NCBI GenBank assembly: GCA_963763095.1
Contig: CAVXNR010000009.1
Coordinates: forward strand, 215,940-279,939
Direction: 5' to 3'
DNA from: CAVUCH01 sp963763095
Lineage (GTDB): Bacteria; Acidobacteriota; Vicinamibacteria; Vicinamibacterales; JAENWD01
Length of the DNA stretch: 64,000 nucleotides
The notes below the pieces were generated by a model. The model saw only the letters and a program-made list of their open reading frames with translations, was not told where the DNA came from and made no database searches. The translations under genes were made by a program, and so were the position numbers. Positions 27,509-37,080 of this stretch are shown here, piece by piece (positions within the stretch are counted from its first letter, which is position 1; each line of letters opens with the position of its first letter).

Positions 27509-27559
27509 GCGCGAGTGTAGTACACGAGATCGATCATGTCGATCCCCTATCGCCCTTTA

Positions 27560-27577
27560 ACCATATACGGGCTGCTA
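27560..27577. repeat. 18-bp direct repeat, right copy
   Basis: Exact copy of 25403-25420. Read on the minus strand it begins TAGCAGCCCGTATATGGT, the TAG being the stop codon of the small membrane-protein gene at 27575; the left copy likewise begins with the stop of the GINT1-like gene. Confidence 0.85.
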
Positions 27578-27838
27578 GCGCCGGACCGTCCGGCCCGCGC
27601 GGTCGGGGATGATGTCACGGCCGCGCACCACCTCCACGGCCGTCTTCGCCGTCCCGACGAAGGGGACCGCCGTGAGCGCCGTGTCAGCCATCCCGCGGAG
27701 CCAGCCCTTCCGGCGAATCGCCGCGCCAACGGTGACGAGCGCGATCGCAGCTCCAAGAAACGGAATCGAGCGGCCCAGCCGACGCGCAAGCCGCGCACCT
27801 CCCCACCGGGTCATCGAGCCTGTCATGGTCATGACCAT
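27575..27838 (-). CDS. Small one-pass membrane protein of unknown function
   Basis: This 87-residue product is basic at the start (TRWGGARLARRLGRSIPFLG), has one membrane segment (AAIALVTVGAAI) and a second weakly hydrophobic stretch (TALTAVPFVGTAKTAVEVV). It ends GRDIIPDR plus basic residues. The arrangement resembles small acidobacterial membrane proteins of unknown function. Several in-frame ATGs (27838, 27832, 27826, 27814) make the start uncertain. It is divergent from the DUF1592 gene 38 bases away. Confidence 0.5.
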   Translation of the reverse strand: MVMTMTGSMTRWGGARLARRLGRSIPFLGAAIALVTVGAAIRRKGWLRGMADTALTAVPFVGTAKTAVEVVRGRDIIPDRAGRTVRR

Positions 27839-27876
27839 CCATCAGCAAGGACTGTTCCGCCAATCGGCCCACACAC

Positions 27877-30478
27877 TTGACCGACCGTCGCACCACCCTC
27901 ACAATCGTCGGCACGGTGCAACGCTTCGTCCTGGCTCTCGCCTGCGTCCTGTCGCTGTCCGCCACCGAGGCCGCGCGGCCCGAACGGTCGGCGGGTCGCT
28001 CGGTGCCCCGGACCCGTGCCGCCGCCCCATCTCCCACTCCGGACGAAGCGGTTTTTACCGACACCGTGAAGCCGTTCCTCTTCCGCAACTGCTATCAGTG
28101 TCACAACGAACGGCGGCGGAAGGGCAACCTCGATCTGAAGAAGTACGCCGACGCCGCCTCCGTGCTCGCGGATCCGAACACGTGGGAGCACGTGCTGCTC
28201 AAGATCCGGACCGGCGAGATGCCGCCGGAGGACGAGCCGCGCCCGGCATCCGCCGAACTGCGGCTGGTCACCGCGTGGGTGGACGCGCAGATCCTCCGCG
28301 CCGATCGCACGACGCCACCAGAACCCGGACGCGTCACGATTCGACGCCTCAACCGGACGGAGTACAACAACACGGTCCGCGACCTGCTAGGTGTCGACCT
28401 GAGGCCCGCCGATGATTTCCCGCACGACGATTCGGGGTACGGGTTCGACAACATCGCCGACGTGCTCTCGTTGCCTCCCGTGCTGATGGAGCGCTACCTC
28501 GTGGCCGCGGAGCGCGTCACGCGCGCCGCGCTCTTCGGCGTACCGGCCATGAAGCCAACGCTGGTGCGGCGGCAGCCACGCACCCGCACGGTGCAGCCGC
28601 TCGAGCAGCCGCCCGCCACCTACGACGTCACGGGCCTGAGCCTGCCAAACGCCGTCCACACGCTGTATCGCTTCCCCGCCGACGGTGAGTATACGTTCCG
28701 GGTCGTGACCGGCGGCACGCGACCGGCCGCGTCCGCACCCGTCGAGCTCGCCCTCTGGATTGACGGGCAGCAGGTGCAGGCTGGAACGCTCGATCCCGAG
28801 GCCAGTGCCTCGTTCTTCACCTACAAGCAGGACCTCGGCGGCAAGTTCGTCGACATGCGAACCCGGGTGCCTGCGGGCGAGCATTGGGTCGCCGCATCCG
28901 TGACGAAGCTGTTCGAAGGGCTGCCGGCGTCCTATGGCGGTCCAAATCCCTCCCCCAGGTCAGCACCCGCTGCCGTCTTCTCGCCGCCGCCCGACGCCTC
29001 CGCCGAAAAGCTCGAACACCTGCGCAAAAAATTCGACGAGCAGCAGGCGGAGAGGGTACCGGCGAACGACGCGCGCGTCGCCGCAATCGAGATCGGCGGC
29101 CCATACGCACAAGCGACCGCGCCGGCTCCTGAGAGCCTTGCGCGCATCTTCGTGTGCGGGCATCGCACAGGCGCCCACGCTCCCGCATGCCGCCGCCGGA
29201 TCGTCGCCGAGATGGCACGCCGCGCCTTCCGGCGACCCGTCGCGCCGGCGGAGGTGGCCACCTACAACGGCCTGGCGACGCTGGTCCAGCGCCGGGGCGA
29301 ACCGATCGAAGAAGGGCTAGCAGTAGCGATTCAGGCGATGCTGGTCTCGCCGGACTTTCTGTTTCGCATCGAACGAGACCGGCAGGGCGCACACGCATCG
29401 TCCGATAGACGCCGGCGGCAACCGGACGGACGCGAGTCGGATACTCCCGCCGCCGGCGCGCCCATCAGCGACCACGAGCTCGCGGTGCGCCTGTCGTATT
29501 TTCTCTGGGCGAGCATGCCTGACGCGGATCTGCGCCGGCTCGCGGACCGGGGCGAGCTGCGGAAACCCGTGGTGCTCGAGCGCGAGGTGCGCCGCATGCT
29601 GCAGGACGACCGGGCCCGCTCCCTCGTCGAGGAGTTTGGCGGGCAGTGGCTGCAGGTCCGGGCCCTGGAGTCCGCGGCGCCCGACAAGGACCGGTTTCCG
29701 GGCTTCGACGACTACCTGCGCTTCTCGATGCGCCGCGAGACCGAGCTGTTCTTCCAGAGCATCATCCGCGAGGACCGCAGCATCTTCGACTTCCTCAGCG
29801 CGCCCTACACGTTCCTGAACGAGCGCCTGGCGCGGCATTACGGCGTCGACGGCGTCGCCGGACCCGCGTTTCAGCGCGTGGCGGTGCCGGCCGCGCGCGG
29901 CGGCATCCTGACGCATGCCAGCGTGCTCACGGTGTCCTCGGTACGCCACGCGTACCTCACCCGTACTGCGCGGTAAGTGGATCCTGGAGAACCTGCTCGA
30001 CGCCCCGCCGCCCGACCCGCCGCCTGGCGTCGCGAACCTGGACGAGGCGAAAGCGGGCGCATCGGCGTCGGTGCGGCAGCAGCTGGAAGCGCACCGGAGC
30101 GACCCCACGTGTGCCGCATGCCACCGGCGAATGGATCCGCTCGGCTTCGGCCTGGAGAACTATGATGCGATCGGCGCCTGGCGCACGAGCGATGCCGGGA
30201 TACCCATCGACGCTGCCGGCGAGCTGCCCGACGGGCGGGCCTTCGATGGTCCCGTGGCGCTGCGCGGCATTCTCGAGCGCGAGCAAGACGCGTTCGCACG
30301 GGCGCTGACGGTCAAGCTGCTCACGTACGCGCTGGGCCGGGGCCTGAGCCCGGCGGACCGGCAGACGGTCCGCACCATTGCACGCGCGCTGCCCGCGCAC
30401 GACTACCGTTTCTCGGGCCTCGTGCTCGAGATCGTCCGGAGCGCGCCGTTCCAGAGGCGACGAGGTACACAGTCATGA
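27877..30478 (+). pseudogene. DUF1592/DUF1588/DUF1585 cytochrome-type protein, one frameshift
   Basis: The presumed product of about 865 residues starts at TTG 27877 or, more likely, GTG 27916, which puts a signal peptide first. A haem motif CYQCH lies at residues 72-76. It is followed by the DUF1587 and DUF1595/DUF1592 segments (MARRAFRRPVAPAEVATYN, LAVRLSYFLWASMPD, VLEREVRRMLQDDRA) and, after the break, DUF1588 and DUF1585 with a second haem motif CAACH. At 29940/29941 one extra g shifts the frame: VLTVSS continues as YATRTSPVLRGKWILENLL only if it is removed. The family is abundant in Planctomycetes and Acidobacteria and is always paired with DUF1552. Function is unknown; oxidative polymer breakdown has been proposed. 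Confidence 0.85.
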
Positions 30479-31824
30479 TCGTCACCGGCCGCCACCTGCC
30501 CCGCCGGCTGTTCCTGAAGGGGCTCGGCGCGGCCATCGCGCTCCCGGCTCTCGATGCGATGACGCCGGCGTTCGCCGCGCCCGCCTCGCGCACGTCACCG
30601 CTGCGCCTGGCGTTCACTTACGTGCCGAACGGCGTGACGCTGCCGGACTGGACCCCGGCCGACACGGGACGCGGGTTCACCTGCTCGCGCATCCTCGCGC
30701 CTCTTTCGCCCTACCGCGACGACATGCTCGTGCTCACCGGGCTCGCGCACAAGAACGCGTACGCGCTCGGCGACGGACCTGGCGATCACGCGCGTGCGGC
30801 CGCTGCGTACCTGACGGGCGTCCACGCGCGGAAGACCGCAGGCGCCGACATCCAGAACGGCGTGTCGGTCGATCAGATCGCGGCCGCGAACATCGGCAAC
30901 GACTCGCGGTTCCGTTCGATCGAGCTCGGGTGCGACGATTCGCGCTCCGTCGGCAACTGCGACTCGGGTTACAGCTGCGCCTACACCAACAGCGTCTCCT
31001 GGCGGAGCCCCACATCGCCGATGCCGCCCGAAACCAATCCGCGGCTCGCGTTCGAGCGCCTCTTCGGTGCGTTCGATGCCGGACTCGACCCGGAGACCCG
31101 GGCTCGGCGCATGTTCTACCGCCGCAGCATCCTCGACACGGTCTCGGAGCGCACCCGTGCGCTGGTGCTCGGCCTCGGCCCTTCCGACCGTCGCAAGGTG
31201 GACGAATACCTGTCCTCCATCCGCGAGATCGAACGGCGCATCGAGCTCGCGGAGCAGGACATGCGCGACCTCCCGCCAGGCCTCGAGGCGCCGACGGGTG
31301 TGCCGGTCGTGTATGCGGAGTACGTGAAGCTGATGTTCGACCTGCAGGTCGTCGCCTTCCAGGCGGACCTCACGCGTGTATCAACGATGATGATGGGCCG
31401 TGAGGGGAGCATCCGGACGTATCCGGAGATAGGCGTGCCCGACCCGCACCACCCGCTCACCCACCACGGCGGCAAGGCGGACTGGATCGAACGCGTGACG
31501 CAGATCAACACGCATCACATCGAGCTCTTTGCGTATTTCATCCAGCAGCTGAAGTCCACGCCTGACGGCGACGGAACGCTCCTGGACCGCTGCATGGTGG
31601 TGTACGGCAGCGGTATCGCGGACGGCGACCAGCATAGCCACGAGAACCTCCCGGTGCTGCTGGTCGGGCGCGGCGGCGGTTCCCTGACGCCGGGCCGCCA
31701 CGTCGTCTACCCGGACGGCACGCCCATGACGAACCTGTATCTCACGCTGCTCGATCGCCTCGGCGTGCGCGAGGAGACGCTCGGCGACAGCACGGGACGC
31801 ATCGAGCATCTCAGTGATATCTAG
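30475..31824 (+). CDS. DUF1552 family Tat-exported protein
   Basis: This 449-residue protein begins with a Tat-type leader (LPRRLFLKGLGAAIALPAL). Family landmarks follow: FTYVPNGVTLPDWTP, GDGPGDHARAAAAYLTG, SRFRSIELGCDDSRSVGNCDSG, and VVYGSGIADGDQHSHENLPVLL near the end, which recalls sulfatase- and alkaline-phosphatase-like folds. Its start overlaps the stop of the DUF1592 gene in ATGA, the standard arrangement of this pair. The two products are likely to work together outside the cytoplasm. The substrate is not established. Confidence 0.9.
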   Translation: MIVTGRHLPRRLFLKGLGAAIALPALDAMTPAFAAPASRTSPLRLAFTYVPNGVTLPDWTPADTGRGFTCSRILAPLSPYRDDMLVLTGLAHKNAYALGDGPGDHARAAAAYLTGVHARKTAGADIQNGVSVDQIAAANIGNDSRFRSIELGCDDSRSVGNCDSGYSCAYTNSVSWRSPTSPMPPETNPRLAFERLFGAFDAGLDPETRARRMFYRRSILDTVSERTRALVLGLGPSDRRKVDEYLSSIREIERRIELAEQDMRDLPPGLEAPTGVPVVYAEYVKLMFDLQVVAFQADLTRVSTMMMGREGSIRTYPEIGVPDPHHPLTHHGGKADWIERVTQINTHHIELFAYFIQQLKSTPDGDGTLLDRCMVVYGSGIADGDQHSHENLPVLLVGRGGGSLTPGRHVVYPDGTPMTNLYLTLLDRLGVREETLGDSTGRIEHLSDI

Positions 31825-31846
31825 ACGCGTCAGTTGCGGGAGAGGC

Positions 31847-31960
31847 GGCAGGCTACGGGCGGCAGCCTGCAGGCCCGTCGGGCCTTAGGCCATCAGCGCG
31901 CACGGTGGTTGAGACTCCAAGCGAGATTGGGTCCGCAGCCTGTAGCCCGCAGCCCGACGC
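31847..31960. repeat. Inverted pair of heptanucleotide arrays, GCCYGYA family
   Basis: Left arm 31847-31874 holds GGCAGGC, TACGGGC, GGCAGCC, TGCAGGC. Right arm 31933-31960 holds CCGCAGC, CTGTAGC, CCGCAGC, CCGACGC. Each is four 7-base units, and the arms are roughly inverted to one another (GCCTGTAGCCCGC against GCAGGCTACGGGC), so the transcript could fold. It starts 23 bases after the DUF1552 stop, so it might also serve as a terminator. Confidence 0.65.
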
Positions 31961-32057
31961 CTGCTTTCTTCCGCCTGGTCCCCGCTTTGCAGCTCTTCTC
32001 ACGCGGCGCGTACGGGTTTGTTGATCTCATCAGCATGCGCCGCGAGGAGACTCACAC

Positions 32058-32270
32058 ATGGCATATCCGCGCGAAACCCGCGGCTCGTCGATACACGTTC
32101 GTCTCACTCCGGGCGATCCCCCGCCGTACGAACCTCCGGTTCCGCCCGAACCCTACGAACGCGACATCGACGATGATGACATCCCGGACACGCCGGGTAG
32201 CGAACCGCCACCTGTGCCGATGCGCGATCCGCAGCCGGACGGGGCGCCTACTGGACCGTATATCGCCTGA
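32058..32270 (+). CDS. Small acidic proline-rich protein
   Basis: This 70-residue product is rich in proline, aspartate and glutamate (GDPPPYEPPVPPEPYERDID, then DDDIPDTPGSEPPPVP) and has no signal peptide or membrane segment. Codon use is consistent with the neighbours (GC-rich third positions). It is probably a disordered cytoplasmic protein. I do not recognise it. The stop is followed at once by a 16-bp perfect palindrome. Confidence 0.45.
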   Translation: MAYPRETRGSSIHVRLTPGDPPPYEPPVPPEPYERDIDDDDIPDTPGSEPPPVPMRDPQPDGAPTGPYIA

Positions 32271-32285
32271 CCCCAGCGCTGGGGT
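32270..32285. terminator. Perfect 16-bp palindrome after the small acidic protein
   Basis: ACCCCAGCGCTGGGGT directly follows the stop of the gene at 32058. As RNA the two halves would form a tight stem with hardly any loop. It could be a terminator or a binding site. Confidence 0.35.
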
Positions 32286-32343
32286 GGGTGGAGGCTCGCG
32301 GCGTTAGACCCAGGTACTCGCTTGTGGTGTCGCGGCACCCCTG

Positions 32344-32407
32344 ATGTGGGGCAGGGCTTCAGCCCTGCAAATCGGCGCGCTCTAGCAGGTGAAGGCCTGC
32401 CCCACAT
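32344..32407. repeat. REP-like nested palindrome
   Basis: Arms ATGTGGGGCAGG (32344-32355) and CCTGCCCCACAT (32396-32407) are perfect inverted copies. Within the left part, GCAGGGCT-TC-AGCCCTGC (about 32352-32368) forms its own hairpin. Same family as the hairpins at 43839-43894. Confidence 0.65.
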
Positions 32408-32477
32408 GACTACACAAGTGAATCGCGGGTTTGATGCGCTTCGGAGTCCCCGGAGCGTGGAGCCGACCGGAGCACAC

Positions 32478-33539
32478 TTATCGCGCTTCGGCCAGGCGTC
32501 CTGCGAGCTCCGATCGGTAGAGCGCGACGAGCGCCGCCCCTATTGCTTGCGACAGGTCGCCGAGCGCCGCCGGCACAATGGTCAGTACCTTTCGTTGGGC
32601 AGGCCACAAGTAGGGGTCCGCGGCCTCACGCACGAGACGCAGGTATCGCTCGCGGAATTTCGGCGTCGTGGACTCCGGGTCCATCAGCCCACCGCCAATC
32701 ACCACGAACTGCGGGTCGAGCACCATCGCAAGCGTGGCGACGTGCAACCCCATCGCGCGCGCCTGGAGGTCGAACAACTCGAGAGCGAGCGCGTCATCCT
32801 TCTGGGCGAGCCCGCGCAACGCCAGCGCGCGTTCCCGGGGACCGAGCGGCGAGCGTGCGAGCTCGTGGTCGGGCTGTCCCTCGAGGCGCTCAGCCAGCAG
32901 GAACGGCAGGCCTGACAACGTGGTGTACACCTCGACGCACCCCCACGTGCGCCCGCACCCGCATGGATATGGCTTCGCACCCAGCAGGTGCAGCGGGGCA
33001 GCCACATGGGCAGCTTCCATGCCGGCGAGCGTATCGCCGTCGAGCGGCAAGCCCGTGCGATCGATATACGCGCAGCCCAGACCGGAGCCCGGGGCCAGCA
33101 TCAACACCGTCCCTGTACCGCGCGCCCGAACGCGCTGTGCCTCGGCGACGCCTCCCATGTTTCCATCGTTGCCAACCACGAGCGGCACGGCGCGGCCGGC
33201 TCGCTCCGCGAGCGCGGCTCCATATTCTTCGAGCACGTTGAAGCCGGTGAAGCTGTCGGGCAGGTTCGGCGATTTGTCGAGTATCCTGTACCGCTGCTGC
33301 GGCCCTGGGACAGCTACGCCCACGCCTTGAACCTGGTCCCACATGAGACGGTTGTCGCGCAGGTACTCGCCGATTCCCTCGACCCACCCGCGAACGACTT
33401 CCGCGGGCCCCAGAGCCGAGTTCGTAGATCGCTGCAGCAGCCGGGTGGAAACCGGGCTTCCGGTTCTCCACACTCCACCGATCTTCGAGGTGGTTGCTCC
33501 ACCGTCCGTGCCGATGTACACGTCCTGCGCCGTCGTCAT
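32478..33539 (-). CDS. ROK-family sugar kinase
   Basis: This 353-residue protein has the ROK/ASKHA fold: phosphate-1 loop YIGTDGGATTSKIGGV, VGVAVPGPQ, catalytic region VPLVVGNDGNMGGVAE, and the ROK zinc-binding region GAKPYPCGCGRTWGCVEVYT. Such enzymes use ATP to phosphorylate glucose, fructose, mannose or N-acetyl amino sugars at C6; the exact sugar is not readable. The spacing of cysteines (CGCGxxxGC) is one residue longer than the usual CxCGxxGC. It is alone on the minus strand between two repeat-bearing spacers. Confidence 0.85.
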   Translation of the reverse strand: MTTAQDVYIGTDGGATTSKIGGVWRTGSPVSTRLLQRSTNSALGPAEVVRGWVEGIGEYLRDNRLMWDQVQGVGVAVPGPQQRYRILDKSPNLPDSFTGFNVLEEYGAALAERAGRAVPLVVGNDGNMGGVAEAQRVRARGTGTVLMLAPGSGLGCAYIDRTGLPLDGDTLAGMEAAHVAAPLHLLGAKPYPCGCGRTWGCVEVYTTLSGLPFLLAERLEGQPDHELARSPLGPRERALALRGLAQKDDALALELFDLQARAMGLHVATLAMVLDPQFVVIGGGLMDPESTTPKFRERYLRLVREAADPYLWPAQRKVLTIVPAALGDLSQAIGAALVALYRSELAGRLAEAR

Positions 33540-33666
33540 AGACGAAGGATCCTAGTCCAGATCGGCGCGGGAGGGAGAGCCGGGCGGCACTGTGGAAGGG
33601 CGCCGCGCCAAAGGACGGCGGAGAAAGGGTTGGGAGGCCCCCACCCTTCCAGGTCGTGCGCGTTGA

Positions 33667-34389
33667 CTAGTGGCCGCCGCCGAACTGGACTGCAATGGTA
33701 CCGCTGACGCCGTGGAGACGATCGTCCAGCAGAGACGTGCCCCCGATCAGGCGATAGCCCACGCCGGCGTCTATCCGCATCCAGCCGGTGAGCGTCAGCA
33801 GCACATTCGCCTGCGGCTCGGCGATCAGGAAGTTCTCGCTGACCCGCAACGTCGGGTCGGTCAGGTTCCCGGGATCGAACCCGTGTCCAGGGCCGCGGCC
33901 ATGGCGGTGGCCGAACCGAACCGGCGGGCCGCCGAACGCCACTGGTGCCATCGGTCCCAGCAGGTCCGCGTAGCTGACACCGATCGTCGCCGTGCCCCCG
34001 CCGAGGAGCGTGCGAGCGCCGAACCCGATCCGTCGGTCGGTGCGCACGAGCCATTCCAGCACCAGGCCGCCGTAGGCCATCTCGCGATCGTCGGATCCGT
34101 TCGCGAGCCAGTAGCCACCAGCGCCGACGAGGAACGCGCCGTCGGTGACCCACCCGACGTAGCCTCCGGCAAGAGTGGCCGACTGATCGTCAACCTGCGT
34201 GATCTTCACATCGGGGGCGACCAACCAGCCCCCCTTGAGGGGTGTCACCTTCATGCTCGACCCCTGCACGGCGGGCGTCGCGGGCGTACCTTCCTGCGCC
34301 TGAGCGCTTTCGGCCGCAGCGGCCAGCGCGCTGCAGATGACTGCGATGACGGCCCATGCGCTGTTCGTCCGCTTGTCCCGCGTCATCAT
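33667..34389 (-). CDS. Secreted, probably outer-membrane beta-barrel protein
   Basis: This 240-residue protein has a signal peptide ending near AESAQAQ. The mature part is rich in glycine with alternating hydrophobic strands (ATLAGGYVGWVTDGAFLVGA, GGLVLEWLVRTDRRIGFGA, ANVLLTLTGWMRIDAGVGYRL) and ends in a glycine- and histidine-rich tail (GTIAVQFGGGH). This fits a small outer-membrane barrel. It overlaps the PEGA gene by four bases, so the two are probably made together. I do not recognise the family. Confidence 0.6.
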   Translation of the reverse strand: MMTRDKRTNSAWAVIAVICSALAAAAESAQAQEGTPATPAVQGSSMKVTPLKGGWLVAPDVKITQVDDQSATLAGGYVGWVTDGAFLVGAGGYWLANGSDDREMAYGGLVLEWLVRTDRRIGFGARTLLGGGTATIGVSYADLLGPMAPVAFGGPPVRFGHRHGRGPGHGFDPGNLTDPTLRVSENFLIAEPQANVLLTLTGWMRIDAGVGYRLIGGTSLLDDRLHGVSGTIAVQFGGGH

Positions 34390-35261
34390 TCCCGCTCCTG
34401 TGTCAGGCTGACGTTGAGCGTCGCGGTCTCGCCGCTCAGCACCTCGATGTCCGCTGCGTACGACTGGTACCCGGCTCTCTGCACCTCCACGCGGTGGCGG
34501 CCTTCCGCCAGCTGCACGAGGAGGCGCTCGCCGGTCGTGTCGGAGCCTTCCCAGCGTTCGCCGTCCACGAGGATCGACGCGCCCGCAGGCTGGACGCGCA
34601 CAGCGAGGGTACCGAACCCGGACGCCTCCGCCGGGGCGCCGCGCCTCTGTGCGCCGTGCTCGTCATCGTGGCCGCCGCGACCTGGTCCCTCCGCCGGGGT
34701 GCGCTCCGGATTGGTGTTCGGCGAGGGCTTGGGCCGGGGCTCCGCCTGCTGGCCGTCCGCCAGCTTCTCGAGCGGGGCGTTGATCTTGTAGCCTGCCCGC
34801 GGCCTGAACAGGATGTTCTGTTTGGTCGATCGATAGCCCTCGAGATAGATCACGACCTCGTGTTCACCGGGCGGGACGCGCAGCCGCTGAAACGTCCCGT
34901 CGAAGTCATCGACGATCCCGGCAAAGTAACCATCGACGTACACCTCGGCCTGGGGCGGCGGGCCCTGGATGCGTGCGCTGCTCGTCGGGTCGTAGTACCA
35001 ATAGGCCGGCCACGGTCCCCACGCGCCCCAGGGATATCCGTACCACCCGAAGGCGAATGAGGAGTAGTAGCCAGGGTAGTAGAAACCCGGGTAGTAGAAA
35101 CCCGGGTAGAAGTATGGCCGGCCGTATGCCGCATGCACGACAACGCCACGGTGAGGATAACCGTGCCCGTGCCGCTGGGCATGTGCGGGTGTGGGCCACA
35201 GCAAAGACAGGGTCGCGGCAACGACCACGAGCTGAGTGACCTCTTTGACTCTGCGTCTCAC
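34386..35261 (-). CDS. PEGA-domain secreted protein
   Basis: Starting at GTG 35261 the protein has a signal peptide (TQLVVVAATLSLLWPTPAHA), then a tyrosine-rich repeat (YPGFYYPGFYYPGYY), an aromatic WGAWGPWPAYWYYD stretch, one PEGA domain (about 90-165: AEVYVDGYFAGIVDDF, GEHEVVIYLEGYRS) and a disordered linker, then a second PEGA domain (about 205-290: ASILVDGERWEGSDT, EGRHRVEVQRAGYQSY). PEGA domains are surface or periplasmic beta-sandwich modules found near regulatory and S-layer proteins. An open frame extends to 35396, but the signal peptide supports the GTG start. It overlaps the barrel gene. Confidence 0.85.
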   Translation of the reverse strand: MRRRVKEVTQLVVVAATLSLLWPTPAHAQRHGHGYPHRGVVVHAAYGRPYFYPGFYYPGFYYPGYYSSFAFGWYGYPWGAWGPWPAYWYYDPTSSARIQGPPPQAEVYVDGYFAGIVDDFDGTFQRLRVPPGEHEVVIYLEGYRSTKQNILFRPRAGYKINAPLEKLADGQQAEPRPKPSPNTNPERTPAEGPGRGGHDDEHGAQRRGAPAEASGFGTLAVRVQPAGASILVDGERWEGSDTTGERLLVQLAEGRHRVEVQRAGYQSYAADIEVLSGETATLNVSLTQERE

Positions 35262-35505
35262 GGGAACCTCCGGGGCTGGCTGGCGCCAGACGGCCGTGCC
35301 CGCAACGGATGTGCCGCCTCGAGGCGGCTCCCAGGCAGAGTGGTATCCACTTACAACGACGCGGTTTACGTGAAATGGCTCCTGAGGGTGAGACACCCGC
35401 TGTCCAAGGCTGGCGACAGCGGATGTCTCTCTGACAGGTCAGTCGCTATGCGAATGAGGTGTGCCCACGCCGCGCATGCCAGCGCGGCGGCTGCACCCCG
35501 GCCGG

Positions 35506-35796
35506 CTACTCCGTGGGCGGCTCCGAGGGGAGTCTGCCGGATTGCGGTCGTTCGCTGTTCTGGCCGTCGGTGGCTTTTGAGAACAGGAGGGGCGTCTGCG
35601 CATCGGGTGGCTGCGATGTGCCTGGCCCGCCGTGCGCACGTTCGATCTCGAGCTCACGGCTGCGGCGTTCGATGAGCTCGTAATTGCTCAGCTCTGGCTC
35701 CGGCTCCGGGGCCACACGTGTGGGTGCGGGCGGCGGTGCGGCGCGCCGCCGCGTGGCGCGGATCGTTCTGGGCTTGTTCGGCGGTCTTGGGAACAT
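35506..35796 (-). CDS. Small proline-rich protein of unknown function
   Basis: From ATG 35796 the frame gives about 96 residues. It has a basic start (RPPNKPRTIRATRRRAAPPP), then an acidic-proline stretch, one helix-like segment (SNYELIERRSRELEIERAHG) and a polar tail. No signal peptide or membrane segment is present. It may be a short cytoplasmic protein with a disordered start. The region to its right (35797-36028) has no gene that I can support. Confidence 0.35.
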   Translation of the reverse strand: MFPRPPNKPRTIRATRRRAAPPPAPTRVAPEPEPELSNYELIERRSRELEIERAHGGPGTSQPPDAQTPLLFSKATDGQNSERPQSGRLPSEPPTE

Positions 35797-36028
35797 GCCC
35801 CGGCCAAAGCAAGAATGTCGCCCACCGCCACGCCGGAGGTGCCCACTCGCTGGGCGACGCGAAACCATGATGCGCGGACTTTCGCCACCGCGCACTCACC
35901 GGCCGCACCTCGCGATCGAGCACTGGAACCGTGTAACCGTGAACGTGAGAGCCGACAGAAGCACTGCGTTCGAGGCGCGCCGCCCGGCGGCCAGGACGTG
36001 GACGCGGGCCCAGGGTGTGAATACGTCG

Positions 36029-37024
36029 CTATGCCGTGGGCGAGCTCTTCCCGGCCGCGGGCGAGCGGGTGCGCAGCGCATCAACGAGCAGCGCCATGTC
36101 CTGCGGGAGCGGCGCTTCGAACCCGAGTGGCCGGCGATCCGTCGGATGCTCGAATCCGAGTCGCCAGGCGTGAAGTGCCTGGCGGTGGAACCGGAAGGCG
36201 GCGCCCTCGCCGCCGCTCACGGCGGCGAAGCCCACGTACTGCCGTTCGCCGATCAGCGGATGTCCCCGCAGGGCCGCCTGGATGCGAATCTGGTTCCGTT
36301 TCCCCGTGTGCAGCCGCACCTCGATCAGCGCCGCGCTCCTGAGCGGTTCGACGACACGATACCGGCTGACTGCCTCGACGCCCCTGGGATCGCGGCCATG
36401 CGTCTGCCGCTGCACGAGCGACGCTCGGTCCCACGTCAGGTGGTCACGCCACGTGCCCTCTGCTGGCGTCGGGTGCCCGGTGACCACCGCCAGGTACACG
36501 CGATCGGGCTCGCGGCGGATGAACTGCTCCTTGAGCGCCTGCTGGGTGCGCGCGTCCTTGGCGAACACCACCAGCCCGGACGTATCGCGGTCGATGCGGT
36601 GCACCACGTGCGGCGTGCGCCTGCGCGAGCGGAGGTGCAAGAGCAGCTGCGCGTACACCGAGTCGTCGTCCGGCCGCCGCGGCAAGGGGACAGTCAGCAC
36701 ACCCGCCGGCTTGTTGACGACCAGCAGCCCGCGATCCTCGAACAGGATCTCGAGCGCGCCTGCCGAACCGTCGGCGCGCCTGGACGGCGCCGCGAATCGA
36801 CGGTCCGCGCTGCCCGGCCGATCCGTCCACATGCACACACGATCGCCAATCGTCAGGCGCACCCCGGCCTGGGCAGGCCCCACTTCCTGGTCGTTCAGGA
36901 ACACCTTGCCGCGCTCGAGCGCCGCGGTCGCGCGGCCTCGCGACTGGAGCCGTTCGGCCCCGGCTAGATACTTATCGAGTCTCGTGCCCGCCGCATCCGC
37001 GCCGATGGTCCACGTATCACGCAT
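36029..37024 (-). CDS. RluA-family pseudouridine synthase
   Basis: From ATG 37024 (MRDTWTIGADAAGTRLDKYL) the protein is 331 residues. An S4 RNA-binding domain covers about 1-75 and the catalytic RluA domain about 85-310. The catalytic aspartate is in HRIDRDTSGLVVFAK. Other motifs are LFEDRGLLVVNKPAGVLTVP and LHTGKRNQIRIQAALRGHPL. The enzyme converts specific uridines in rRNA or tRNA to pseudouridine; which sites is not clear. The open frame continues to 37084, but the first 20 residues do not fit the family. Confidence 0.9.
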   Translation of the reverse strand: MRDTWTIGADAAGTRLDKYLAGAERLQSRGRATAALERGKVFLNDQEVGPAQAGVRLTIGDRVCMWTDRPGSADRRFAAPSRRADGSAGALEILFEDRGLLVVNKPAGVLTVPLPRRPDDDSVYAQLLLHLRSRRRTPHVVHRIDRDTSGLVVFAKDARTQQALKEQFIRREPDRVYLAVVTGHPTPAEGTWRDHLTWDRASLVQRQTHGRDPRGVEAVSRYRVVEPLRSAALIEVRLHTGKRNQIRIQAALRGHPLIGERQYVGFAAVSGGEGAAFRFHRQALHAWRLGFEHPTDRRPLGFEAPLPQDMALLVDALRTRSPAAGKSSPTA

Positions 37025-37080
37025 CTGCCGCCAGTGTAGTGCCGGCGGCGCAACGCCACACTTCGCCCATCCGCCCGCGC

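Noticed and set aside
22246..27600. Prophage or integrative element
   Set aside because: No integrase, portal, capsid or replication genes are present; only a transposase scrap and direct repeats.
31834..32307. 157-codon plus-strand frame after DUF1552
   Set aside because: It crosses the heptamer arrays and overlaps the small acidic protein in another frame; the product has no signal or domain.
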